This document shows, piece after piece, positions 1-8,487 of a stretch of DNA of 55,220 bases; positions within the stretch are counted from its first letter, which is position 1; every line of letters begins with the position of its first letter. The DNA lies in NCBI GenBank assembly GCA_945862045.1, contig CAMAWR010000012.1, positions 1 through 55,220 on the forward strand. Direction: 5' to 3'. A program made the translations under genes and the position numbers. The stretch is from Bifidobacterium breve. Its GTDB lineage: Bacteria; Actinomycetota; Acidimicrobiia; Acidimicrobiales; Ilumatobacteraceae. Under the pieces are notes generated by a model. That model had not been told where the DNA came from. It saw only the letters and a program-made list of their open reading frames with translations, and did no database searches.

Positions 1-1
1 G

Positions 2-955
2 AGCGACCAATTGATCAGTGAAACGCTCAGCAGTCTGCGAACCTCGTTGATTTTGGCCACCGTCATCACGGTGCTCGTTGGCTTGATGCTCGGCATCGTG
101 TCGAGCGAGCGTGTCGTGCAGCCGCTAGTAGGTGCCGCCAATGCCGCGCGCGCGATCGCCGACGGTCGGCTGGATACCCGCCTCGAACCAACCGACGACC
201 CCGACCTCAACGCATTGACCGATTCATTCAACGACATGGTGGCACGTCTACAGGCTCGTGTTGAGCGTGACAACCAATTCGCATCAGATGTGAGCCATGA
301 GTTGCGCTCACCGCTCATGACGCTGACGGCATCGGTGGAGGTGATGGTGTCGCGCCGTGACGAACTCCCGGAGCGCGGGCAGGCTGCCCTGGATTTGCTC
401 GTCGCTGACGTGGCGCGCTTCAGTGGTTTGGTCGAGGACCTGCTTGAAATCTCGCGCTACGACGCAGGTGCGGTGCGCCTCACGCGCGACGATCTGCGGG
501 TCGGTGAGTTCGTCGAACAGGCCATCCGTGCCAGCACGCTGCCCCGTTCGACGATCCAGATCGATTCACGATGTGCAACCGCATATTTGAGTGGTGATCG
601 TCGTCGTCTGGCACGCGTGGTCGCCAACCTCATCGACAATGCCCGCACCCACGGTGGCGGCGGCGCATCGGTGCACGTGACCCCCGCCGACGACTCTGCT
701 GGTCACCTGTGGATTGCCGTGGAGGACACCGGCGAAGGTGTCACCGACGCCGATATCGATCGGATCTTTGACCGCTTTTCCCGCGGGACGGGGGCCAGCA
801 AACGCGGTGCATCCGAAGGTGCGGGGCTCGGGCTTTCGCTCGTGCGCGAACACGTGCGACTGCACGGTGGCCGGGTGTGGGTCGAGGCCCGCCGCGACGG
901 CAACCCAGGCGCGCGCTTCGTCGTGGAGTTGCCCTGCGAGGCACAGGCGTCATGA
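2..955 (+). CDS. Sensor histidine kinase, 5' end outside window
   Basis: This is the membrane histidine kinase of a two-component system and passes phosphate to a response regulator that is not in the window. The visible part has a transmembrane helix (about residues 12-31 of the readable frame), a HAMP linker, a HisKA dimerisation helix with the phospho-acceptor His in VSHELRSP, and an HATPase_c domain with an N box (NLIDNARTHG), a G1 box (DTGEG) and a G2 box (GAGLGLSL). The frame is open to the window edge. The TTG at 11 is a poor start, so the sensor domain and true start lie upstream. The last codons overlap the glpK start by 4 nt (ATGA), which implies co-transcription. The signal sensed cannot be read from this fragment. 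Confidence 0.9.
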   Translation, partial: SDQLISETLSSLRTSLILATVITVLVGLMLGIVSSERVVQPLVGAANAARAIADGRLDTRLEPTDDPDLNALTDSFNDMVARLQARVERDNQFASDVSHELRSPLMTLTASVEVMVSRRDELPERGQAALDLLVADVARFSGLVEDLLEISRYDAGAVRLTRDDLRVGEFVEQAIRASTLPRSTIQIDSRCATAYLSGDRRRLARVVANLIDNARTHGGGGASVHVTPADDSAGHLWIAVEDTGEGVTDADIDRIFDRFSRGTGASKRGASEGAGLGLSLVREHVRLHGGRVWVEARRDGNPGARFVVELPCEAQAS

Positions 956-2436
956 CACCTCGGCCGCACTCGGCCGGCATCGTCCTGGCCATCGATGCGG
1001 GCACGACCGGCGTGCGTACGCGGGCCGTGTTCGCCGACGGTCGGGCATCCATCGCCGACTACCGCGAATTCACACAGCACTATCCGCAGCCGGGGTGGGT
1101 CGAACACGACGCCGAAGAAATCTGGCAGGCGGTGCGCGCCACCCTGCAGGCGGTCTGCACCAGGATCGACGAACCGATCGCTGCCATCGGCATCACCAAC
1201 CAGCGCGAAACGGTGGTCGCGATCGATCGTCGTACCGGTGCCCCGCTGCACCGCGCGATCGTGTGGCAAGACCGTCGTACCGCGCAACGTTGCGCTGCAC
1301 TCGCCGATCAGTTGCCCACGGTGCGTGCAACGACGGGGCTCGTCCTTGACCCGTACTTTTCGGGCTCGAAGCTCGAGTGGCTGTTGCGCAATACCGACGT
1401 CGCCGAGCACAAGAACCTGGCGTTCGCCACGATTGACGCGTTCCTCATCCACCGCCTCACGGGTGGTGCATCGTTCGCCACGGACGTCTCCAATGCATCA
1501 CGCACGATGCTGTTCGACATCACGTCGCTGCGCTGGAGCAGCGAGATGTGCGCAATGTTTGATGTTGATACCGAAAAGTTGCCCGAGGTCGTGCCGTCGA
1601 GCGCCCGCATCGGCGCAACGATCGGCGATGGTGCGATTGCCGCTGGTATTCCGATCAGCGGCGTCGCCGGCGATCAGCAAGCAGCGTTGTTCGGTCAGGC
1701 CTGTTTCACCGCGGGCAGCGCCAAGAACACGTACGGCACCGGCAGTTTCGTTTTGCTCAACGTCGGCCCCACCTGCCCCGCGCCGACCGACGGCATGCTC
1801 ACCACGGTGGCGTGGCAACTCGGTAACGAGCCTGCCACCTACGCGCTGGAGGGGGCGATCTTCGTCACCGGGGCCGCCGTGCAATGGTTGCGCGATGGCC
1901 TCAACATCATCGGCGCCGCCCACGAAATCGGGCCGCTCGCCGAGAGTGTGGCCGATGCCGGCGGTGTCGTGATGGTGCCGGCCTTCACCGGGCTCGGAAG
2001 CCCGTGGTGGGATGCATATGCCCGTGGTGCAATCTTTGGCATCACGCGGGGCACCACTCGCGCCCACATCGCCCGTGCGGTCGTCGAGTCGATGGTCTTT
2101 CAAACTCGCGACGTGGTGGATGCTATGACCCGGGCCTCAGGGGTCGCGATCCGCGACCTGCGGGTCGACGGTGGCGCTGCAGTCATGAACATGATGTTGC
2201 AGATGCAAGCGGATCAACTCGGGGTGGCCGTGTTGCGACCCACCGAATTGGAAACCACCGCCATCGGTGCGGCATATTTGGCCGGCCTCGCCGAAGGTGT
2301 GTGGGGCTCGACCGACGACATTGCGTCACGCTGGGCACTCGAACGTCGCTTTGTCCCGAGCGGCACGGATCGCGACGTTGCCCACGCCCAATGGCTGCGC
2401 GCCATCGAGCGCTCCCGCGGCTTCCTACCGGGGTAG
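952..2436 (+). CDS. glpK: Glycerol kinase
   Basis: This FGGY-family kinase phosphorylates glycerol to sn-glycerol 3-phosphate with ATP in the cytoplasm. At 494 aa it has the usual length. The N-terminal phosphate loop IDAGTTGVR, the substrate region GITNQRET, the WQDRRT motif and the C-terminal GAAYLAGLAEGVW stretch all match true glycerol kinases. The ATG at 952 was chosen because it overlaps the upstream kinase stop (ATGA) and puts the family N-terminus in the right place; a longer in-frame extension to 877 would lie inside the kinase gene. Its partner glycerol-3-phosphate dehydrogenase is 24 kb away. The gene ends directly against the stop of the convergent aminotransferase. Confidence 0.95.
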   Translation: MTPRPHSAGIVLAIDAGTTGVRTRAVFADGRASIADYREFTQHYPQPGWVEHDAEEIWQAVRATLQAVCTRIDEPIAAIGITNQRETVVAIDRRTGAPLHRAIVWQDRRTAQRCAALADQLPTVRATTGLVLDPYFSGSKLEWLLRNTDVAEHKNLAFATIDAFLIHRLTGGASFATDVSNASRTMLFDITSLRWSSEMCAMFDVDTEKLPEVVPSSARIGATIGDGAIAAGIPISGVAGDQQAALFGQACFTAGSAKNTYGTGSFVLLNVGPTCPAPTDGMLTTVAWQLGNEPATYALEGAIFVTGAAVQWLRDGLNIIGAAHEIGPLAESVADAGGVVMVPAFTGLGSPWWDAYARGAIFGITRGTTRAHIARAVVESMVFQTRDVVDAMTRASGVAIRDLRVDGGAAVMNMMLQMQADQLGVAVLRPTELETTAIGAAYLAGLAEGVWGSTDDIASRWALERRFVPSGTDRDVAHAQWLRAIERSRGFLPG

Positions 2437-3651
2437 TTACAGCTTCGGCAAGCCGTGGTCGAGGTTGCGCACCGCCTGATGGATGCGCTGCTCGTTCTCG
2501 ATCAGCGCGAAGCGAGCAAACCCCTCGCCACCCGGGCCGAAACCCGAACCAGGTGACATCGCCACGTTGCACTCAGTCACGAGGTGCGAGCAAAACTCCA
2601 CCGAGTTCATTTCTTGGTACGGCTCGGGTATCGGCGCCCACACGAACATCGAGCCGCGCGGTGACGGAATCGACCAGCCGATACGTTCCAACCCTTCGAT
2701 CAACACGTCACGGCGCGACTGGTACGTCCTGCATACTTCGACCGGAAAGTTCGGCGCTTCGTTCAGCGTCACGGTCGCGGCAATCTGAATCGGTTGGAAC
2801 GATCCGTAGTCGAGATACGACTTCAATTTCACGAGTGCCTGCACCACCTGGGTGTTGCCGACGAGGAACGCACAACGCCATCCGGCCATGGAAAAGCCCT
2901 TGGTCATCGAATACAACTCCACGGCGCACTCGAGGGCGCCCTCGGCCTGCATGATTGACGGCGGTTCGTAGCCATTGAAACCGATGTCGGCGTACGCGAA
3001 GTCGTGCACGGCGATCATTTCGTGTGTGCGACAGAAATCAACGACGCGTTGCATGAACGGCAAACCGACCGTTGCACCGGTCGGATTGTGCGGGAATGAA
3101 ATCACCAGCACCCGCGGCTTGGGCTGGCCGGCTTCCCACGCTTTGTCGAGTGAGTCGAAGAACTCCTCTTCATATTCGACATCAACGTCGGTGGCCGACA
3201 GCAAACGACGCTGGCTGCGCATCGGAATCTGCCGCAGGTCTGCACCGGCGAACAACGGACCAAAAATATGTATCGGGTAGCTCGGGCTCGGCACGATGGC
3301 CGCATCGCCCGACTCGAGCAACACCCACATGAGGTGGCTGAAACCCTCTTTTGAGCCGATCGTGTTGGTGATCTGCAGCTCAGGGTCGACCGTGACACCG
3401 AACTTCCGTTGATACATCCCAGCGACGGCCTCCCGTAAATTCGGTAAACCACGGGACATCGAGTAGCGGTGGTTCTTGGGATTGTGCGCCGCCTCCACCA
3501 GTTTTTCTACCGCTATGTCGGGTGACGGGATATCGGGATTCCCAAAACCGAGGTCGATGACGTCCTCGCCTTCGCGACGCGCGGCAATTTTCAGGTTGTT
3601 GATGACCGTGAATACGTACGGCGGCAGGTTACCGATGCGCCGAAATTCCAT
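2437..3651 (-). CDS. Class I/II PLP-dependent aminotransferase (AlaC / DapL-like)
   Basis: This 404-aa fold-type I aminotransferase carries the PLP lysine at about residue 251 (YSMTKGFSMAGWR). It also has the FPHNPTG substrate/PLP loop near 186-192 and the HDFAYAD segment that contains the PLP aspartate. Sequence character is closest to glutamate-pyruvate (AlaC-type) or LL-diaminopimelate-type aminotransferases; the exact substrate cannot be read from the sequence. Its stop codon abuts that of glpK (convergent, no spacer). A TAGGCT hexamer lies 6 nt before the ATG, which suggests a leaderless mRNA. It lies downstream of the ROK kinase gene with a 44-bp gap and probably its own promoter. Confidence 0.9.
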   Translation of the reverse strand: MEFRRIGNLPPYVFTVINNLKIAARREGEDVIDLGFGNPDIPSPDIAVEKLVEAAHNPKNHRYSMSRGLPNLREAVAGMYQRKFGVTVDPELQITNTIGSKEGFSHLMWVLLESGDAAIVPSPSYPIHIFGPLFAGADLRQIPMRSQRRLLSATDVDVEYEEEFFDSLDKAWEAGQPKPRVLVISFPHNPTGATVGLPFMQRVVDFCRTHEMIAVHDFAYADIGFNGYEPPSIMQAEGALECAVELYSMTKGFSMAGWRCAFLVGNTQVVQALVKLKSYLDYGSFQPIQIAATVTLNEAPNFPVEVCRTYQSRRDVLIEGLERIGWSIPSPRGSMFVWAPIPEPYQEMNSVEFCSHLVTECNVAMSPGSGFGPGGEGFARFALIENEQRIHQAVRNLDHGLPKL

Positions 3652-3663
3652 ACTCCGAGCCTA
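3652..3663 (-). promoter_or_regulatory. Probable leaderless -10 element of the aminotransferase gene
   Basis: The minus strand reads TAGGCT, then 6 nt, then ATG. That is the spacing expected if transcription starts at the start codon, as in other actinobacterial leaderless genes. No -35 box is obvious. Inference from motif and spacing only. Confidence 0.5.
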
Positions 3664-3695
3664 AGACGAAGCCCTGTGATACACCGAGCAGTCCA

Positions 3696-4580
3696 CTACG
3701 ACGAAAAGTGTGGCAGGAGCGCTGCACCGATGGCCCCGGCGATTTCGCCCATCTGCGCGGCGCGCAACTCGGGATGGGTGCGTTGCTCGGGTGAGTACAA
3801 CGTTTCGACGAACCACCGTTGCACCATCGGCAGCACAATGTCGGCGGCCTGCGAAACTCCCCCACCGATCACGATGACATCGGGGTCGGAGAAGTTGGTG
3901 ATGTTCGACAGCCCGATGGCCACCCATCGTGCATACGCCTCGAGCACCGTCACGGCATCGGCCTCACCGTGTCGGGCCCGCTCGATGATGCTCTCGCCTG
4001 GTTCTCCGCTACCCAACATGCCGAGACCGCGGCCCGAGGCGTAGACCTCCCAACAGCCTTTGCGTCCGCAGGTGCAGCGCGGGCCGTCGGGGTTCACCAC
4101 CATGTGGCCGATCTCGCCGGCGAAACCATTGACACCACGTTGCACCACGCCGTTGAGCACCTGCCCGCCACCGATGCCCGTACCGAGCGTGACCATCCAC
4201 AAGTTCTTTGCACCACGACCAGCGCCGTACCGCCATTCGGCGAGTGCGGCTGCGTTGCCGTCGTTGTCTACATATACGCGCCGGGCAAGTCGATGCGAAA
4301 GTTCAGGCCCGACGGCTACATCAACCGAACCGGCAATATTCGGCGACGCGCGCATCACGCCGTGCAACGTGATGAGGCCAGGCACACCGATGCCCAACGA
4401 ATCGGTGTCACCCAATTCGCCGGCCAACAGCGCGAGTACGTCCACCAATTGCGAGGCGTGCGGTGTGGCCTCACGCACCTGTTTGAGCACACCGGGGCCA
4501 CTTTGCAGATCAGCATCGAGGTCGATAACGACACCGAGACATTTCGTGCCGCCCACGTCGATTCCCGCTGCGCGGGTCAC
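3696..4580 (-). CDS. ROK-family sugar kinase (glucokinase-like)
   Basis: This 294-aa ROK protein is probably a cytoplasmic glucokinase or related hexose kinase. It begins with the ATP-binding loop GIDVGGTK. The DNDGNAAALAEW segment supplies the sugar-binding Asn and catalytic Asp. The zinc motif CTCGRKGCWE is complete, followed by IVIGGGVS. There is no N-terminal helix-turn-helix, so it is a kinase and not a ROK repressor. The GTG at 4580 was chosen because it overlaps the upstream SRPBCC stop (GTGA) and gives the standard family N-terminus; the open frame further upstream is only overlap. It is probably co-transcribed with the SRPBCC gene. Confidence 0.9.
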   Translation of the reverse strand: MTRAAGIDVGGTKCLGVVIDLDADLQSGPGVLKQVREATPHASQLVDVLALLAGELGDTDSLGIGVPGLITLHGVMRASPNIAGSVDVAVGPELSHRLARRVYVDNDGNAAALAEWRYGAGRGAKNLWMVTLGTGIGGGQVLNGVVQRGVNGFAGEIGHMVVNPDGPRCTCGRKGCWEVYASGRGLGMLGSGEPGESIIERARHGEADAVTVLEAYARWVAIGLSNITNFSDPDVIVIGGGVSQAADIVLPMVQRWFVETLYSPEQRTHPELRAAQMGEIAGAIGAALLPHFSS

Positions 4581-5008
4581 GACTCGGCGCGAGTCTTCAA
4601 TTCTTTCAGGGTGTGCAGGATGCGCACCTCGGCGCGGCGCTTCACGAAGCCGGGTAGCGGCACGATGAGTTCGATCTTCAACGAATAGGTGACATCGGTT
4701 CCATTGCCCCCCGACACGAACGTGTAGGCGCCGTCGATCGCGCGCATGATGTCTCCTTCCACGAGTGACCACGAGATGCGTTCGGGGGCCTGCGAATAGT
4801 CGTAGCCGAGGGTGTAGTGCGTGCTGCGGCCGAGTGCGCTGGCGCGATATTCCACCTTGATGGCGCGACCACTGGCATCGCGCTCGAGCACATTGGCCTC
4901 CTTGATGTCGTGGGCCCATTCGGGGTAGCGCTCGAAGTCGATCGCAATCTCAAAGCAGCGCGCCGGGCTGGCCGCGACATGTTCGGTTTCGGTGGCTTGG
5001 TCAATCAC
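4577..5008 (-). CDS. SRPBCC / polyketide cyclase-like lipid-binding protein
   Basis: This 143-aa START-like (SRPBCC) protein has a helix-grip fold that normally binds a hydrophobic ligand. The pattern VAASPARCFEIAIDFERYPEW near the N-terminus, followed by alternating strands, is typical of the cyclase/dehydrase and CoQ-binding families. There is no signal peptide. Start: the GTG at 5008 is preceded at 7 nt by TAGCCT, a -10-like hexamer; a TTG at 5035 would add nine unconserved residues. Its position between a PimB-like mannosyltransferase and a sugar kinase resembles the mycobacterial neighbourhood of pimB', recalled from knowledge of that locus. Its ligand is unknown. Confidence 0.8.
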   Translation of the reverse strand: MIDQATETEHVAASPARCFEIAIDFERYPEWAHDIKEANVLERDASGRAIKVEYRASALGRSTHYTLGYDYSQAPERISWSLVEGDIMRAIDGAYTFVSGGNGTDVTYSLKIELIVPLPGFVKRRAEVRILHTLKELKTRAES

Positions 5009-5021
5009 GACGGCAAGGCTA
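5009..5021 (-). promoter_or_regulatory. Probable leaderless -10 element, SRPBCC-ROK operon
   Basis: The minus strand reads TAGCCT, then 7 nt, then GTG. This spacing supports the GTG at 5008 as the start and a leaderless transcript for the two-gene operon. Confidence 0.45.
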
Positions 5022-5047
5022 GTTGACGCCCACAAGTGCTCGGGGGG

Positions 5048-6187
5048 TCAGCGCATCTGCAACAGGGCAGTGAGCCGCGCCACGAGCACCGCGTAGTCGA
5101 ATTCGCTAACGGCGCGCTCCCGTGCCGCCATACCCATTGCGATGCGTCGTCGCGAGTCGCTGAACAACGACGACAACCGCTCGGCCACCTCGTCGACATT
5201 GCGCGGGTCCCGCACGACGTACCCCGTCTGGCCATCCACGACGGCTTCGGCCGAGCCGCCACTATCTCCGGCGATTTGCGGCATCGCACAGGCAGCGGCT
5301 TCGGCGAACACGATGCCGAAGCCCTCCTGCTCGAGCCCACCCCAGCGGTTTCGGCACAACATCATGAACGCATCCGCACAGCCATAGAGCCCCGGCAGGT
5401 CGGCATCGTCCACCCGACCCAGTAGCCGCACGGGGGCGCGCAGCTCGTCGATGATGTTTTGCAAACGGCTGCGGTCGCGTCCGGCGCCGCCGATCAACAT
5501 GGTGAGGCCATCGGTCTTGCGTGCCACCTGCGCCACGGCGCGAATCGCCACATCAAAACCTTTGCGGGGCACCAACCGGCTCACCCCCACCACCAACGGC
5601 GCATGTGCCGACACACCGAACTTTTCCCGGGCGGTGCGTCGCGCGGCGTCGTCGAGCGGCACGAAGCGTTGCGTGTCGACCCCTGGTGGAATTTGCACCA
5701 CATCCAGCACACCCTGCGCGCCGCCAAACCCGCGACCTGCAGCCCGCACTGCTTCGCTCGCCGGGTATCGCCCCGATGCCAGCACGTGCGTGGCGCCGCG
5801 CAACACGTGGGCCAACGCCTGTCTCGAGACTGGCAGGCGACCAGGCACCGTGACCTCGGCCCCGTGCACGATCACGCTGTAGGGCAACGACAACGATCGC
5901 CCGACCAACCCCAACGGCAACGCCGGGTCGAGCAGCACATGTTCAGCACCGAACTCGCTTGCCAAACGTTCGATACGTCGCACCATCATCGGGTGGGGCA
6001 ACAACACGGGTTCACGCGTGCGCTCGATGCGAAATGCCTGGCGTGCGTCGAATTCTGCTGCACCGGCATGCGGGCTCGTGAGCACGGCGAACGATGACGG
6101 GTCGAGCCGACGCCACAACTCCCACAGCATGTTCTGAATGCCGCCCACTTTCGGTGGAAAGTCATTGGTGACCAACAGGTGCTTCAT
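5048..6187 (-). CDS. GT4 glycosyltransferase, PimB'-like mannosyltransferase
   Basis: This 379-aa GT-B fold glycosyltransferase is of family GT4. The N-terminus (LVTNDFPPKVGGIQ) has the acceptor-side glycine loop. The C-terminal half has VGVSRLVPRKGFD for the donor phosphates and the E(x7)E motif in EQEGFGIVFAEAAAC. The closest recognisable relatives are the mycobacterial PimB'/MgtA type enzymes, which transfer mannose from GDP-mannose to phosphatidyl-inositol mannosides or glucuronyl diacylglycerol at the membrane surface. The ATG at 6187 is preferred over an upstream extension because the conserved core starts there. An SRPBCC gene lies just downstream, as in mycobacteria. Donor and acceptor are inferred. 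Confidence 0.85.
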   Translation of the reverse strand: MKHLLVTNDFPPKVGGIQNMLWELWRRLDPSSFAVLTSPHAGAAEFDARQAFRIERTREPVLLPHPMMVRRIERLASEFGAEHVLLDPALPLGLVGRSLSLPYSVIVHGAEVTVPGRLPVSRQALAHVLRGATHVLASGRYPASEAVRAAGRGFGGAQGVLDVVQIPPGVDTQRFVPLDDAARRTAREKFGVSAHAPLVVGVSRLVPRKGFDVAIRAVAQVARKTDGLTMLIGGAGRDRSRLQNIIDELRAPVRLLGRVDDADLPGLYGCADAFMMLCRNRWGGLEQEGFGIVFAEAAACAMPQIAGDSGGSAEAVVDGQTGYVVRDPRNVDEVAERLSSLFSDSRRRIAMGMAARERAVSEFDYAVLVARLTALLQMR

Positions 6188-6238
6188 CTGCACCCACCAT
6201 CGTGGCACGCTTCCACGACATCCTCAGTCGACGAAACC

Positions 6239-7324
6239 TCAATCGACAAGTAGGTCATGGCGACCAAGTTTCTGGGCGGCCCATGTTGCGTGTTCGCGCA
6301 GCAGGTCGTCGTCGCCGTGCAAATAGCGGGCGAGTACCAAGGCGACGTCTTGCGCGTGTGCCGCACTGCCGCCTGCTCTGCCACTATTGCCGAGGACGAT
6401 GAGCGCATTTCGTCGCACCCATCGCGGGTTGCGATCCGCCACGTACCACGCGCCGACGACGCGCATCACTTCGCTGTCGGGGGCAGTGAGCAATTCGAGT
6501 GCGTCCACCACGCTGCGTTCGTCACCGACGCTGCGTTCAACGGCACCGCGACGGGTGGGCGGGCAAACTTCTTGGCACTCATCGCATCCATATATACGTG
6601 TGCCGAGGGCATCGCGGTAGAGCGGGTCAAAGACGCCAGGCTTCTGGATGAGCCACGCCAGGCACTTCCGTGCATCCACCACACCAGGTTCGACGATTGC
6701 CCCTGTCGGGCAGGCGTCGATGCATCGCGTACAGGCCCCACACCCGTCGGCCACCACACGTTCGGTGTGTTGCAACTCGGCAGTGGTCACCACGCACCCC
6801 AGCACGAACCAACTCCCCAATCCTTCAACCAACAAATTCGCGTTCTTGCCGAACCAACCGAGGCCGGCACGATATGCCACTTCGCGGTCGACGATGGAGT
6901 TGTCGTCGGCAAACACCGTGGCGCGATGGCCGTCATGCTTGAGGCGTTTGGCTGCCGCTCGCAACGCATCGCGCAAGGGTGCGTAGTGATCCCGCCAGGC
7001 GTACCGCGCGACGGTACCAACAACTGACGAATCGCTGATGCGGCCTGCGCTGTTCGCTGATTGGTCATCGACGAAGTACGACCGTGCTGCATATGAGCGT
7101 GCCGCCACGATGATGCTGCGGGCGCCCGGCACCGACATGGTTGGCGTGGTCGAGCGTTCGGGGTTGCGAAACGTGAACTGCATCTCGTCGGCCATTCCCG
7201 ACGCAACACGCGCTTCGATTGCAGCCCGTGCCCGCGTCAGTGGCGCAGCCGTCGTGATGCCCACCCGATCGGCCCCTGCTTCACGCACGATGTGCAACAA
7301 CTCGGCGGTGTATGTGTCCTGCAC
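6239..7324 (-). CDS. queG: tRNA epoxyqueuosine(34) reductase
   Basis: This cobalamin-dependent iron-sulfur enzyme carries out the last step of queuosine synthesis, reducing epoxyqueuosine in the wobble position of tRNAs. About 361 aa follow the chosen GTG. The family's two 4Fe-4S motifs are intact: CGACTRCIDACPTG and CDECQEVCPP. The REVAYRAGLGWFGKN segment is typical of QueG, and a HEAT-like C-terminus (ARYLHGDDDLLREHATWAAQKLG) binds the tRNA. The start GTG at 7324 is supported by TAGCAT 8 nt upstream; a longer frame would overlap the next gene. No other queuosine genes are in the window. Confidence 0.9.
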   Translation of the reverse strand: MQDTYTAELLHIVREAGADRVGITTAAPLTRARAAIEARVASGMADEMQFTFRNPERSTTPTMSVPGARSIIVAARSYAARSYFVDDQSANSAGRISDSSVVGTVARYAWRDHYAPLRDALRAAAKRLKHDGHRATVFADDNSIVDREVAYRAGLGWFGKNANLLVEGLGSWFVLGCVVTTAELQHTERVVADGCGACTRCIDACPTGAIVEPGVVDARKCLAWLIQKPGVFDPLYRDALGTRIYGCDECQEVCPPTRRGAVERSVGDERSVVDALELLTAPDSEVMRVVGAWYVADRNPRWVRRNALIVLGNSGRAGGSAAHAQDVALVLARYLHGDDDLLREHATWAAQKLGRHDLLVD

Positions 7325-7338
7325 CGTGGTAGATGCTA
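7325..7338 (-). promoter_or_regulatory. Probable leaderless -10 element of queG
   Basis: The minus strand has TAGCAT, 8 nt, then GTG. It lies in the 46-bp gap after the upstream Cys-rich gene, so queG may have its own promoter. Confidence 0.4.
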
Positions 7339-7370
7339 CGTAGCCAACGGCTCCGTAGCGCTGTGGAACA

Positions 7371-7628
7371 TTAGGCGCTGCGTTGGTGACGCAAACCAGG
7401 TGTGAGCCCCGCCTTGGCGAGTGCCGCGAGGGTACGCAGCTCTTCATAATCGAAGATCACTGCTTGTGGCTCAATTTCACCGCACAACATCGGCACGATG
7501 CAGTCATGGCAGGCATTGGTGTCGCGCATGATGCAGATGTCGCACGAAATCATGATGCTCACGACCGAATGGGCATTCACCGAGATGTCGTTGCTCTGCT
7601 GCGGGGGTGATGTGGGCTCATCTTGCAT
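7371..7628 (-). CDS. Small Cys-rich protein, conserved actinobacterial type
   Basis: This 85-aa protein has a central cysteine cluster CDICIMRDTNACHDCIVPML (Cx2C, spacer, Cx2C) and the tail LAALAKAGLTPGLRH. From memory this pattern (paired CxxC, then an Ala/Leu helix and a GL-P-LRH ending) occurs in small actinobacterial proteins of unknown function; this could not be checked here. It probably binds one zinc or an Fe-S centre. The ATG at 7628 is preferred because the upstream extension would run into the promoter of the divergent zinc-ribbon gene. It lies upstream of queG on the same strand. Confidence 0.65.
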   Translation of the reverse strand: MQDEPTSPPQQSNDISVNAHSVVSIMISCDICIMRDTNACHDCIVPMLCGEIEPQAVIFDYEELRTLAALAKAGLTPGLRHQRSA

Positions 7629-7686
7629 AATTCCACCGTGACCAAGGGGTGTATTGCAGATAGCACACCCCTTTGCCACACTTGCG

Positions 7687-7866
7687 ATGGTGGACATTCC
7701 CATTATCGACATTCTCGACGAAGAATCGATGCCGTGCGACTACTGCGGTGCAACCGTGCAGTTCTTTGACGACGACTTTGCTCTCTGCCCAGAATGCGGC
7801 AACGAGTTCTGGAACATGGATTACACCGGCGAATTTCTGGGCGACCAACCGAGCGCCATTACTTGA
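7687..7866 (+). CDS. Small zinc-ribbon protein
   Basis: This 59-aa acidic protein has two paired cysteines, CDYC at about residue 14 and CPEC near 36, forming a single C4 zinc ribbon. No catalytic motif is visible. The ATG at 7687 is the start that leaves the conserved-looking core MVDIPIID and avoids overlap with the divergent Cys-rich gene, whose start is 58 bp away. The gene is short, so a by-chance reading frame is possible, but the regular CxxC pair and the spacing to the next gene favour a real one. Function unknown. Confidence 0.6.
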   Translation: MVDIPIIDILDEESMPCDYCGATVQFFDDDFALCPECGNEFWNMDYTGEFLGDQPSAIT

Positions 7867-7907
7867 CGAAATATCACACACGATGATGCAGCGTGCGTAA
7901 CAATGCC

Positions 7908-8453
7908 ATGACCACATCAACACCCACCACCTCGGTAAGTAGCGATCTGCTTCCCACCGTTCGCAACCTCGACGAAGCGCGCCACATCTGTCATCAGTTC
8001 ACCAGCGTGCTCACCGTCGGGCCACGGCGTAGCGAAGTTTCCGACTTCGCGCACCCCGACCACAAGATCGTCACGTTCGACGACATCAGCATGCCGTACG
8101 ACGGCTACGAGGCCCCGACATTCGAGCACGTCAAAGACATCGTCGAATGGGGTCGGGGGCGCAGCAACCTGCTCGTGCACTGTCATGCCGGAATGTCACG
8201 GTCCACCTCGTCGGCATGGGGTATTGCAATCGCCAACGGGTTCGACCCACAGGATGCCTACGACTTGTTGTATCGCAATCATCCAGTCGTGCAGCACCGC
8301 ACCTCGCCTTTCAGGAGCGATCGCACGTCATCTTTGGTGAAGCGCGCATTCATCCCTAACGAGCTCGTGCTCACACACCTCGAACAACTCTTTGGTTTGC
8401 GTGGCGGTCTGCTTCGGCGCATCGCAGCAGCTGGCGCTTACACCGACGACTGA
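7908..8453 (+). CDS. Dual-specificity/tyrosine phosphatase family protein
   Basis: This 181-aa protein carries the cysteine-phosphatase signature HCHAGMSRST (HCx5R with a following Ser) at about residue 92. Upstream YDGYEAPTFEHVKDIVEWG supplies the region usually holding the general acid. It resembles small protein tyrosine phosphatases encoded next to regulatory genes; the substrate is not known. The ATG at 7908 is preferred to a GTG 15 nt earlier. It is cytoplasmic, with no signal peptide. It converges on the RNase J gene with a 34-bp gap. Confidence 0.8.
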   Translation: MTTSTPTTSVSSDLLPTVRNLDEARHICHQFTSVLTVGPRRSEVSDFAHPDHKIVTFDDISMPYDGYEAPTFEHVKDIVEWGRGRSNLLVHCHAGMSRSTSSAWGIAIANGFDPQDAYDLLYRNHPVVQHRTSPFRSDRTSSLVKRAFIPNELVLTHLEQLFGLRGGLLRRIAAAGAYTDD

Positions 8454-8487
8454 TCAATGTCGCTGGTGAGCGACGCACCTCGCGTGT

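Noticed and set aside
1884-2954. 356-codon open frame on the plus strand across the glpK/aminotransferase junction
   Set aside because: It overlaps two well-supported genes and gives an Arg/Pro-rich translation typical of shifted frames in high-GC DNA.
7618-7923. 101-codon minus-strand frame opposite the small zinc ribbon
   Set aside because: It lacks motifs, and accepting it would remove the zinc-ribbon gene and the promoter region; the CxxC pairs support the plus-strand gene.
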